From Rhodocollybia butyracea (lineage: Eukaryota; Basidiomycota; Agaricomycetes; Agaricales; Omphalotaceae), in NCBI GenBank assembly GCA_015501585.1, contig JADNRY010001236.1, positions 1 to 14,302 on the forward strand: a DNA stretch of 14,302 bases, read 5' to 3'. Positions within the stretch are counted from its first letter, which is position 1, and each line of letters starts with the position of its first letter. The position numbers were made by a program, and so were the translations under genes. Positions 1-9,994 of the stretch are shown here, piece by piece. A model generated the notes under the pieces. That model did not search any database, was not told the DNA's origin, and saw only the letters and a list, made by a program, of their open reading frames with translations.

Positions 1-23
1 TCGTTCACCAGTTAAAAGCCACA

Positions 24-2751
24 ATGAAGCGTCTACTACCCTCCACAATTATTTATTTTCTGCTCTTCGTTATCTCTGCCAATGCTGTTCATTCGTCTGC
101 TGAACATTCCGTGCTCGGCGTTCAATGAGTCACCAGAAGCGCAGCGTTCTTGGTCAGTTTGTTGACCGTTTATTTCCCTTGTTTTCTCATGTGACCTTCC
201 AGACATCGTAGGCAACGCTGTATCTGGCCTTGGTTCAACCTTGGCGATGGTGTCTCTAATCTTGGAAATGCTGTCGGAGATGCTCTTGGTGCGTCGAAGA
301 AGGCGACAGCTACAGACCCTCGAAGCCGTCAGCCACGACTCCAACGAGCACGGGCACCGACACAACGGGCAAGGGACCGACACAACAGGTACGGGCACGA
401 CGCAACACAGGTACGGGCACCGACGCAACAGGCACAGCCCCCGGTTCGAGCTCTACTTCCAACTCGACATCAGCCTCCGATTCGTCCACCAAGTCAGCAA
501 CCAACTCGTCCAACTCGGCTTCCCGTTCACCTATCGACACTACTGGTCCGTCCAGCGGCTCTCCAATTACGACCGTCTTGCCACCACGTCTACAACAGTC
601 GGCCCTACGACCACGTCGCAAGGTCTTCTTCCTTCAATCCTGTCGTCGATACTTTCCCCCTCGACGAGCAAGGCTTCTAGTCCCTCGGTCACATCAAATC
701 TACAGCTGCTACTGGTACTGCGTCGAACAGTGCTCCTGCTTCGTCTACTGCAGGCACGGGTACTACTGCAGGTACGGGCACTACTGTAGGCACGGGCACT
801 ACTGCAGGCACGGGCACTACTGCAGGCACGGGCACTACTGCAGGCACGGGTACATCAACAGACGCCGGCACAAACGACACCTATCTTATCGATTCTGCCA
901 TCGATTCTGTCATCGATTGTTTCACCACCCACAACGACCACAGACAGCGGAGCTCCCACGACGAACAGTAGTGTTCCTACCACGGCCACAGACACAATTC
1001 ACCTACCGGGACCACAGACAGCAATTCACCTACTGCGACCACAGACAGTAATGCCCCTACTACTACTAGTACAAGACAGTAGTGCAACCTCATCTTCACC
1101 GGGCATCTCGATACTTTGACATCGATTCTGTCGTCGATTTTATCGAACATAACTAGTGCTCCAGCGACGACCACAGATGGTAGCACAGACAGTGGTGCTC
1201 CCGCGACGAACCACAGATAGTAGCACAGACAGTGGTACGGCCTCGTCGTCACCAACCGTCTCGTTGCCTCTGACATCGATTCTGTCGTCGTTTTTCCCAA
1301 CCACCACGACCACAGACAGTGGTACTCCTACTACGACTGCCGGTAACACCACGGAGACAGGCAGTCCTACTACCACCGCTGGTAACACTACGGACACAAG
1401 TATCCCTACTACCACCGCTGGTAACACTACGGACACAGGTACCCCTACGACTGTCGGTACCATCACCACTAGTTCAGATAGTAGCACACCCACTAGTACC
1501 GACAACTCTACAATATCTGGTTTCGCAGGGCATCACTACCAGCAGCAATAGCACTATTGCCATCACATTTCCCTCAGGAACCGTAACGCCTACAGGTAAT
1601 CTGACCGGAACTGTGACCGTGACTAGCACCAGTGTCGCTAAGCTACAACTACTGTTTCTGTTTCCCTCGGATTTCTCTTTCGTCCTCACGGCAACAACGC
1701 TCGACCTAGATACTACTGTTTCAACCTCTCGAGTCAAACGTTATCCAACCCAGATCAGCAAACGACAACTTTGTCTGCAACGACCGTGTCTTCTGCAGCT
1801 CCTTTGGTTACTGCCCCACTACCTTCGGACCTACCTTACAGAATCTATCCCCAATCTCAACTTTCGTCTTCGACAGATCTCAGCGGTTTTTCGTTGGTCA
1901 GTATTCTGTACAGCCTTGCACTCAATTGGCCATTTGTAGTCGACGACGAACTCTCCAGTAGTCAGCTGTTTGCGTATATGCCTACCATTCTAGAAACTGC
2001 CTTGGATCTGACCAGTACGTTCTTTTTTTTTTTTTTTCACCGTTTGAAATTCCTATTCACAATGCACTTCCAGGCGATCAGGTCATGCCCTTGGCCCTCC
2101 AGGTCAATGTTCCTTCAGACTACACCGATCCTTCAGATGCTGGCATGCTCGGGGACCATGTACCTCGTCTACATCCCAACGAGCTTCAGTTCCCACTCTT
2201 CAGGATCAGATCAAGGCTACCCAGTCGTCATTCTATACTGGTGTCAATGATAATGTTGCTCGGCAGCTTGCTTCCCTTGTCAACAGCGGATGGAACATTC
2301 TTTCCATTCCGTCCAGCTCAGGGTTGGGAGGTGGATCACCATCTCCATCTACTGACAATGCAACTGGTGCCTCCTCTTCTTTCCAGCAAGACCAGACAAG
2401 ATGCCATAATCGGTGTTACTTCTTCTCTGGGTGGTATTGCCGTTTGCGTCCTCGCTTTCCTTGTCTATCGTTCGTGGAAACGTCGTCAAGAACTTGCCCA
2501 CAGACGTCTCTCCGACCCCGTGGACGCTGCTGGTGTCCGACCCGATGGGCGCGAAATTTGATCAGGACAGTGTTGGCGGTCAACGCAGACGTAGCTTCTA
2601 CTTTGCAGAGGATTCTTTACGGGGATTCCAAGGAGATCATGTGGACGATGCACAATATGATGCTAGGACAGGCCAGATGTCTCAACGAAGGAACGTTATG
2701 CCAGCTGCCATTTCAGCGCCTATTCTTCGGGAGAGTAGTATGAACTGGTAA
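24..2751 (+). CDS. Msb2-type signalling mucin (single-pass membrane glycoprotein), frame-broken as assembled
   Basis: Predicted about 870 aa. The start ATG at 24 opens a hydrophobic signal peptide (MKRLLPSTIIYFLLFVISANA). Intron 153-202 (50 nt) and intron 2015-2073 (59 nt, with a 15-T run) remove in-frame stops. Residues after the signal are Ser/Thr/Gly-rich with tandem repeats, as expected of an O-glycosylated mucin. A membrane-proximal domain at about 1790-2320 holds LNWPFVVDDELSSSQLFAYM and later SDYTDPSDAGML and LVYIPT, which resembles the conserved extracellular domain of fungal Msb2, the sensor upstream of the Cdc42/Kss1-type MAP kinase pathway. A transmembrane helix lies at about 2400-2471 (AIIGVTSSLGGIAVCVLAFL) followed by a KRRQ stop-transfer and an Arg-rich tail ending ESSMNW-stop. 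At least ten one-base frame changes are needed, mainly in the repeat region, so its exact translation is uncertain. Mucin architecture is sure; the Msb2 assignment rests on remembered family resemblance. Confidence 0.65.
747..854 (+). repeat. Six tandem 18-nt units encoding TAGTGT
   Basis: Six consecutive 18-base units (consensus ACTGCAGGCACGGGCACT) start at 747, 765, 783, 801, 819 and 837. They differ at only a few positions (GTA for GCA in unit 3; GGT for GGC in units 1 and 6, with a final ACA). In the mucin frame each unit encodes Thr-Ala-Gly-Thr-Gly-Thr. Near-identity suggests recent expansion, and copy number is likely to vary between strains. Confidence 0.9.
1327..1443 (+). repeat. Three tandem 39-nt units encoding PTTTAGNTTxTxx
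   Basis: Three 39-base units start at 1327, 1366 and 1405, each encoding a 13-residue repeat Pro-Thr-Thr-Thr-Ala-Gly-Asn-Thr-Thr-(Glu/Asp)-Thr-x-x. A degenerate fourth unit (PTTVGT) follows at 1444. Each unit carries an N-x-T sequon (Asn-Thr-Thr), so this block offers N-glycosylation as well as dense O-mannosylation sites. Confidence 0.85.
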
Positions 2752-3747
2752 AAGTGATGTGGCGAATTATGGCGCGCGGATCACAATTGTATCCTCCTTG
2801 TCTTCACTTTCATGACTTTGTTTTTCACGAGAACGACCGTCTCAGTTACGTCTTCCCCGTTCCTTCTGTTAATACCAGTTGGCCTCTTGTCGACTTGTCG
2901 ACTTGGACACAGTCGCCGCAGCTGGAATTCTCACAACTCATAGACAATGTCGGATGCGGGAAAAAGTTTTTTTTTTGTTGTTCATTTTCTCATCATTAAT
3001 TAATCGTCTGGCTCCCCTATTTTATTATTATTCAATTCAACATTGGTGTTCAGTGTTACTTGTTGTTTTTATCGGTTCTTTCGTTTCTAGACCTACCCAT
3101 TCCAGTTGGTTTTTTTGCTCCAGTTCTTTCCTACTTGTTCTTTATTTTTACTCTCTGGGTAGGATCCGTCGGATATTCCTTTACCAAACGGATTGTGATG
3201 TTTTTGCGTGCTCTTGATAGGCAATCTTTGGATGAAGAAGGGGGAGAATACAACGGTTTTTATGCAGGTCAGCCATACCTCAAGCCCCTGTTGACCTTTG
3301 CCGGATTTGTCTATTATAGTTGGATATACCTTTTGTCAATTGCATGTATCTCTGCAATAAGGATTTGCATTGCTTGTCAGGAATAAGTGACACTTAAGAT
3401 CTCACCTCAAGTGGGACTACTACCTCAGGCCAAGTAATTAGTAGTAGTAAGTAGCATGTAGTCTTCCATCTTGGAAACGTGTACAGCCCAATCCACTGGA
3501 TACGGGAGATTGGGAGGGATTGACCAGCTTGAAAGGCCGCTTGAAATTTCTACTGCTGATTATTGATAAATCCTAGCCTCCCCTAGGCATACTCAGTGAG
3601 CTACTACGCAAATAATTGGGTATTTCAAATCCCATATGGTAGTGGTCGTGGTAGTATAGCCCATTTTATGTATGTAAATAAGTACGACACACGACACACG
3701 GCACACGGCACACTGATGCCCGGGTATGCGTTATCCACAGATTATCC
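2752..3747. other. Intergenic region, no recognised gene
   Basis: About 1 kb between the mucin stop and the CoA-transferase start. Positions 2960-3200 are T-rich on the + strand and probably include the mucin 3' UTR. An open frame at 3060-3386 would encode a hydrophobic 108-residue peptide, but its T-rich composition alone produces Phe/Leu runs and I recognise no family. A small inverted repeat CCTAG-CTAGG occurs near 3572-3587. The part nearest 3747 should hold the CoA-transferase promoter. Confidence 0.5.
3684..3711 (+). repeat. Four 7-nt tandem units just upstream of the CoA-transferase
   Basis: Units ACGACAC, ACGACAC, ACGGCAC, ACGGCAC run without a gap, 36 bp before the ATG at 3748. This is probably a simple-sequence tract in the 5' UTR or core promoter. 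No known factor site is claimed. Confidence 0.75.
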
Positions 3748-5557
3748 ATGTCTTCCAGTGAACTAACACCTGCGAGGGACCTTTGGCTACTCCCGAAAAG
3801 ATGCATCGATGACTTGATCCTCAGTAAGGACCCCGATAGTGTCATCAATTCTTCGTTCAAGATTGCAAGTGCTGCTCAAGTACGCGTGCACCGTTCCTTC
3901 TGTAACACTGATCATTCAATCTACGATTAGACCACCATTGGACTCGCAGCACTTTCTGCAAGTCATTTTCACGAATTACGAACGGGCATAAAACAGACCA
4001 TTATGGTAGATGCTCGGCATGCCGTGCTTGAGTTTCGTCAGTGGTCCTTTGCTACACTTTGTTTGAGTCTCATCGACATGAATTTAGGCAGTGAGGCCTA
4101 CTACACCCTCGAAGATCAACTCCCTGGTTCTATGTGGGATACAATCGCAGGACTATATCGCACCAAAGACAGTAACTTCATAAGGATACATACCAATTTT
4201 CCTCAGTAAGTCCCCGAGTTGAACGAGTATAAAACAGTTGCGCCTAAAGGAAATTTATATCCGAGCCATCGCCGTGGCATTCTTGGTATCTTGGGCCTGC
4301 CTGATTCACCTGAGACAACAAGAGATGAACTCCAGAAAGCCTTCCTGCAATGGACTTCGGGTGAATTCGAGGTGAAAGCTGCTCAGCTTGGAATGTGTGC
4401 CTTCGCGCTCAGGGATTTCGATGAATGGGATAAACACCCGCAAGGCCTTGCCCTGGAGAATACACCCCCTGTGACCGTAACCAAAGTAGGAGATGCCCCG
4501 AAGCGAAAACTCCAGTCGAGTTCGAACCGGTATCCTCTCGAGAATATCAAGGTTTTAGATCTCAGCCGAGTTTTGGCTGGTCCTGTTGCTGGGAGGACGC
4601 TTGCTGGTAAGAAGTCCACAACACTTAGAGCTACAAATTGTCCTTATGAACGCAGCTCATGGGGCGGACGTGCTTTTGGTAACGTCCCCTGATCTTCCGG
4701 CTCTTCCGAATCTCGATGTAGATACGTCTAGGGGAAAGAGAACAACGCAACTTGATCTTCATCGTGCAGAAGACAAGCACGCATTACAAGAGCTTGTTAA
4801 AAATGCAGACGTGTTCCTCCAAGCCTATCGACCTGGCGCACTGGAGAATAGAGGGTTTGGTGTCCAAGATGTGACTCAGATGAAGGGAAATCGCGAACAT
4901 GGTATTGTGTGCGCGAATCTTTGTGCGTGGGGTTGGAATGGTCCATGGGCGCAAATGCGAGGAGTGAGTCAATTATTATTCACTGTGCTTTTTCAACTGA
5001 TTTTTTTTTTTCAGTTTGATTCCCTGGGTGCAAACCGCTACAGGATTCAACGCCGCAGAAGCTCAATCCTTCAGCGAATACAGAAGTAGCTCAAATCTCT
5101 CCTTACAGCCAAAAACCCTTCCCAGTCCAAGCTTTGGATCATGCTGCCGGATATCTCTTAGCATACGGAGTCAATGTCGCTCTTTGCAAAACCATTACCG
5201 TCCGTAAGATTTATTTCACTCGTCAAAACTTCATTGACTACGCTACTCTTTGTAGGAGGGTGGTTCATGGGAAGTTCGCGTTTTCTTTGGCAGCTGTCGG
5301 CCGATGGCTAAGATCTTTAGGACGCGTCTCACCGGAGGATGCATTTAGTAGAGGAAAGCCAATGCCAGCCATTGATTTTCCTCCTGTCGACGAAATCAGG
5401 AGCCTGTCCTCAACATGGGTTACAATCTGGGCAGTCTAATGGGAAGAGAATGACTGCATTGAAACATGCGGCCATTCTCTCTAAGACACCTGTGAAGGAT
5501 GGCGAGGAAGCAGAGGCACCCATAGTACTAAATTCCAGTCTAGCTGAGTGGATATAA
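3748..5557 (+). CDS. CaiB/BaiF family CoA-transferase
   Basis: About 496 aa over seven exons. Introns: 3880-3930, 4037-4087, 4206-4265, 4607-4655, 4964-5014, 5200-5255, all 49-60 nt. Joining them gives a continuous family protein: an N-terminal part with LGILGLPDSPETTRDELQKA, then the core opening NIKVLDLSRVLAGPVAGRTL, AHGADVLLVTSP, RGKRTTQLDL, ADVFLQAYRPGALENRGFG, and the segment PFPVQALDHAAGYLLAYGV, whose Asp is probably the catalytic acyl-carrying Asp of this class. The family moves CoA between acyl groups or racemises 2-methylacyl-CoA; the substrate here cannot be told. The N-terminal extension before the core is the long form I associate with fungal members. Exons 6-7 need four one-base removals (near 5027, 5073, 5283, 5415), each but 5073 in a homopolymer. 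The final exon then ends VLNSSLAEWI-stop. It is convergent with the remodeller gene. Confidence 0.85.
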
Positions 5558-5636
5558 CAGATACGATACACAGACATCTACACAAATATTACTCTACATA
5601 GCCCAAAATCTCAACGACTAAAATACTCCTCTAGAG

Positions 5637-8600
5637 CTAGACTTCATCTTCACCTAGCATCATTGCAAGAGCATCGTTTCCCTCATTGATGGCAGCCTCA
5701 TAAACAGCAAACGCAGCTTTCTTGCTTACCCTCAACAGTTCCAGATGCATCGGCCGAGGTCCACCCTTTGCCTCTGTCGGTGAAGACTTCAGGCGAACGA
5801 TCGAGTAACGCATCCAGCTCGGCGTCCGTCAGCACGTTAGCCTTCCCCTCGGTCGTGTTAGGTACCACGTCGATTTTCTCGCCTTCCAGTCGTAAAAGAG
5901 AAGCTGCCATTTCGGCCATAGACTCGTTCTTGCCGCTGAGTTGCGCGGCTGCAGTGGGCATTCGGAATTTACCTGCAAAGCATAGCGCGTTGGAATGGTC
6001 GAAGCCGAGAACAAAGATACACTAACCTTTTGCGATGACAAGTGCCTCCAACTGTCGTTTCTCTGTCGCCCGTTGCATTATTTTTGGTCTCAATAGTGTG
6101 CGCGCTGACCAATCTAAAGATCAAAACAGGTCGGGTTTGACCAATGCTGGATGTTCTTTTAATCAGTCAGGAATCGATTTCACAATATCCATACGTACCG
6201 ATGGGCACGGTCCTGAGCTTGAGCATCCATTTGAGGATTCTTCATGACCTGTCAGTAAACAGAAAGTAAAGGAAAAGTAGAAACATACCCAGTCCTGGTC
6301 ATAAAATATGACAGTATCAGCTGCGACGAGGTTGATGCCGAGGCCACCAGCTCTAGTACTGAGTAAGAAGAGATGAGGTGCATTAGGAGTGCTACCTCCA
6401 TTCTGAAATGTGAACATTTGTTCTCGACGTTCGTCCGGGGAGTTGGATCCATCGATACGACAAAGGTTTCCACCCTTTGAGTTCTCGTGCCCAGTCCTGT
6501 GAAAAGAAATGAATGCGAGTATCATGATAGATCCAGTGAGACAGCCCTACCTCGATAATATCGAGCATTGTGGTAAATTGGCTTGAATAGCAACACCTTG
6601 TGCTTGCGTTTGAACAGCTCGGTGAGAAGACGGTCAAGAACCATCATCTTTCCACTCGCGGAGACAAGTTCCTCGTTCAGAATCGGCTGCAAGTTTGTCG
6701 GGTCCACTGGCCAGTTAAATAAGAACGGATGCGAGCAGACTTTCCGTAATTGCATTACTGTATTTTTGTAGTTTCATATTGTTCACCTTTTTTCCTGCGA
6801 GACCAGCGATTTAGAGCTAAAGACACGCCGATAAAAGAATAATGACATACGTGCAAGCTCCTTCTGATGAGCCATACTCAACTGTGTAAGGTCCACTGCC
6901 TTCTCCGCCTGTCGATGTTTAATCTCCCCTTTCGCTAGTTTTCTGAAATACTCATCGTCATCTCCGTCGACGATATAGCTTGGGACGGCTGTTTGCGCCG
7001 CTGATCCCTGAGTTTCCTCGGTCCCAAATCCTCGGCCGAAATTTCAGCAGTTTTCTGTGTGCTGTGGTCTTTATCTTGCATTAGATAAGCCCTCAGAGTG
7101 CCATCGAAGTACTTTATCATACGCTTCCCGCTGGGTTATTACTGAGCGGCGCGTATAAAACATATTCCTTCTTTGGAGGAAGATTCGATTCGACGTCGGA
7201 TTTCAGCCGACGAAGCAGGAAAGGCTTGAGAATTGCATGTAAAGCATCGATGATATGAGCGGCTCGATCTGAACCCAGAGAGGTTTGCATAGCCGGAAGG
7301 TTAAACCTGAGAAGCGTGAGTGAACGATGCAAAATCATCTGCTATGGATATTTACCATGCTTGAAAAGAATCAACGTCATTTGAAAATATCCGGAAGGAC
7401 AAAGTTGAGGAGTGACCACAGTTCGGCGAGGTTATTCTAAAAGAATGAGCGTCACAAACACGACTATGTTGTATGTGTACTTACATGTAACGGAGTGCCG
7501 GTCAAAATCATCCTCGAAGCGCTGGAATACTTCTTGATCTCTCGCGTAAGCCTGCAGTCAAGATTCTTTAATCGGTGGCCTTCATCTACAACGATGTATC
7601 CCCAGTTATACCCTGCTAATTGGACTCGGTCTTTGATGATCATCTCATACGTCGTTATAACCACAGGGAACTTGCATGCCCGCTGATATTGCTCTGGTGT
7701 TAACAACTCTTCTTCTTCGTCAGCTTTCTTCGCTTTGGGGCTGACTTGCGAGCACCACCTCGACCTCCCTTCCTTCTTCCTCTCCCTGGTTTAGATTCGG
7801 CGGAAGGTTCAGAATCCGCATTCTCCTCCTTCTTTGTAGGAAGTAAGTCGATACGCAGGACATCCCGGCGTAGCGTGGCTCTTTCAGCAGGAGTGCCATG
7901 ATACATGCAGACTGGAATCTGGATTATGATTCAAGATAAAAATTCAGCAGCGAGGACGAGAAAAACTTACACCTGGCGCAAATTTAGTGTACTCGTCTAT
8001 CCAGTTATGCAAAACGCTAAGAGGACAAACTACAAGGAAAGGTGCAACATATTGAACATCACGAAGATGGGCACTAAAAGCGATGGTTTGAAGGTCTGAA
8101 TCGAACGTTAGAGTCGAGATTGCCAATTTGTCCATTACTCGCCTTTCCGAGCCCCATCTCATCCGCTATTTCCAGGTGGAATTTAAAAGTAAGCACTAAT
8201 TTTACGGAAAGAGCTGACGCGTACCCAAAATTTCCCGATATGCCATTGGCATGAAGCGACGCCATCCAATGTAAGCCTTCGAGTTGATATGGCTTTAAGG
8301 TGGCTCCGGTAAATCAACGATGGTTGTTGTATTTTTGGTGTTGCGAGAGTAGAGACCGTGATTTTTCTTCGTTTACTAGAGGGGCCGTCTTCACCGTCGT
8401 TTTCCTCCTCATCACTGTCTGACTCAATAACAGTCGCTCGCTTACGGCCTCTTTTTTGCATCGTTTTCCTCTTGGGTTTGGACTTGAGCGCATCTGGACG
8501 GTCATACATCCTGCTTTCAGCATTGTCCATGGAGTTCTTTAGGATTTGTGAATACTGCGCGGATTTGTCAAGAACAAATTTTAGTCGCTCGAAACGCGCG

Positions 8601-8879
8601 TCGATGTCCTAGAGACGGTAAGAGATGTAGTGCGGTTATAGCGAGAGAGCGCACCTGTTCATCGATGGAAAATAGAAGCGGAAGCCTATTTATGCATGAG
8701 CCAACCTGTAGATTGGAGAAAATTTGACTCTCACATTTTCAGACGCGTTTTCTTCTTCTTCTTCTGCTTCTTCGTCCTTGACTTTAAAGTTATCTGGCGG
8801 AGGCTCGAAGCGGCAGTGCTACTTGGAGGCAAAACTTGTACCAAAAAACTGAAGGCGCTGGCGACGACGACTCGGACAT
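5637..8879 (-). CDS. SNF2-family ATPase, LSH/DDM1/Irc5-type chromatin remodeller
   Basis: About 870 aa; nuclear ATP-driven DNA translocase. It starts at 8879 ([10 protein letters not shown]) and stops at 5637. Likely introns: 8686-8734, 8609-8654, 8166-8224, 8096-8142 (GC-AG), 7919-7970, 7437-7484, 7307-7355, 6795-6850, 6497-6550, 6240-6288, 6147-6198, 5973-6026. In order: acidic coiled coil ([20 protein letters not shown]), basic linker, then lobe 1 with [26 protein letters not shown] (motif I), [10 protein letters not shown] (II, DEGH box) and [18 protein letters not shown] (III). Lobe 2 has [46 protein letters not shown] (V) and AQDRAHRIGQTRP (VI). The C-terminus [13 protein letters not shown] matches the LSH tail. 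The DEGH box, N-terminal coiled coil and tail favour LSH/DDM1/Irc5 over ISWI. About 13 one-base frame corrections are needed, yet all helicase motifs are intact. Confidence 0.87.
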
Positions 8880-9000
8880 GGGAGTTATTGTTAGAGCTGT
8901 GACCTCGTGACGCTACCGTGTTAATGACTCATGAGCGCTTATTTCGCCATTCCTTTGTTCGCTGGATAGCGGTGTTGTGGGCCACTTGTCAATTCCTTCC
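8880..9000. promoter_or_regulatory. Shared divergent promoter, remodeller (-) / SAM carrier (+)
   Basis: Only 121 bp separate the two start codons (8879 on minus, 9001 on plus), so both transcription starts and 5' UTRs must fit here or overlap. The interval contains ATGACTCAT at 8924-8932 and GTGACCTC/GTGACGC direct half-repeats at 8899-8912, the second including a CRE-like TGACG. No clear TATA box is visible in either direction. Confidence 0.7.
8924..8932. promoter_or_regulatory. ATGACTCAT, consensus Gcn4/Cpc1 (bZIP) site
   Basis: This is the exact 9-bp pseudo-palindrome bound by Gcn4-class bZIP activators of amino-acid starvation responses (known for Saccharomyces Gcn4 and Neurospora Cpc1). 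It lies 69 bp upstream of the SAM carrier ATG and 45 bp upstream of the remodeller ATG. Binding is inferred from the motif alone. Confidence 0.6.
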
Positions 9001-9994
9001 ATGCAACAAACTTTCTTTGATTCTTTAGTCGCTGGTGCGGCTAGTGGAACAGCAGTGGATCTCCTCTTCTATCCAATTGATACACTCAAAACGCGTCTAC
9101 AGTCTTCGCAAGATTTGTTCGTGCTGGAGGATTCAAAGGCATTTATAAGGGAATTGAAGCGTTGTAGTTGGAAGCGCGCCAGGAGCTGCTGCTTTCTTCT
9201 CGACATACGATACAATGAAGAAAACACTTCCGCTTTCTGACCATTTAGCCCCGGTCAACCACGTTGTTTTCAGCATCTTTGGGGGAAACTGGTACGTTTT
9301 CGTGAAAAAAAGGCGTATCGTCGAGAGATTGATTATTCTAGGCAGCGTGTTTGATACGAGTCCCAACAGAAGTTGTGAAAACACGGATGCAGACCTCAAC
9401 CTACGGTGCCGGGTTTTCCTCGCTTTCAGCCGCCAAAATTCTATGGGCCAGTGATGGACTGGGTGGCTTTTACAGAGGATTCGGTATTACCGTATTGCGA
9501 GAGGTGGCGTTGCCCTTCATTGGTGTGTACCATATCGGATTGAACTAGAATTCGCAGATTCCTTTCACTTCACTTCAATTTCCCACTATACGAGTTTCTA
9601 AAACTTCGCCTTTCGAAATTCTTGGGTCGAAAAGCCTCTCTATGCACACGAAGCTGCTATATGTGGGAGCATTGCTGGTGGATTTGCTGCTGCAGTTACG
9701 ACACCATTAGATGTTTTGAAGACGAGGATCATGCTTGATATGCGGGTGCGGCGATAGTCCTTTCACCCGCAGCGTTCAGCTTATTTTTCCATATTTCACT
9801 AGGATCCAAAACGGTCATCCCCTAGTCTGTTGACCCGCTTTCGTACCATTTTACGTCGAAGAAGGTATGAAAGCCTTATTTGCCGGTGTTGTTCCAAGGA
9901 CATTGTGGATATCTGCGGGAGGTGCCGTATTTTTGGGTGTGTACAGTAGGGTTACTGGTGGGCTTATCAACTCTCGCACAAGGCGGGAATGTGA
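9001..9994 (+). CDS. Mitochondrial S-adenosylmethionine carrier (Pet8/SLC25A26 type)
   Basis: Mitochondrial inner-membrane carrier that brings SAM into the matrix, probably in exchange for S-adenosylhomocysteine. Exons are separated by introns 9292-9341, 9504-9557 and 9746-9802. The three carrier signatures are visible: [20 protein letters not shown] and [10 protein letters not shown], one per two-helix repeat. [29 protein letters not shown] and [20 protein letters not shown] match the Pet8 subgroup as I remember it. About seven one-base corrections are needed (near 9112, 9163, 9270, 9349, 9586, 9632, 9858). The end is uncertain: the frame as written runs to TAA at 10152-10154, whereas one more correction gives TGA at 9992-9994 and about 278 aa, close to the family length, so I prefer that. 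Assignment to the carrier superfamily is certain; the SAM substrate is likely. Confidence 0.85.

Noticed and set aside
36..1737. Several long minus-strand frames opposite the mucin, rich in Val and Pro repeats
   Set aside because: They are reverse-strand shadows of the Thr/Gly repeats; signal peptide, repeats and transmembrane helix all belong to the + strand.
3060..3386. 108-codon + strand frame with hydrophobic, membrane-like sequence
   Set aside because: It lies in a T-rich stretch where Phe/Leu runs arise by composition, has no family resemblance, and no flanking exon continues it.
8706..8734. A 29-nt intron in the remodeller ending at CTACAG
   Set aside because: Far shorter than the other introns; the acceptor at 8686 gives 49 nt, in line with the rest, although it then needs a one-base frame correction.
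4964..9858. Programmed ribosomal frameshifting as the cause of the frame breaks
   Set aside because: Too many breaks, in unrelated genes, in both directions and with no recurring slippery heptamer or downstream structure; sequencing error explains them better.
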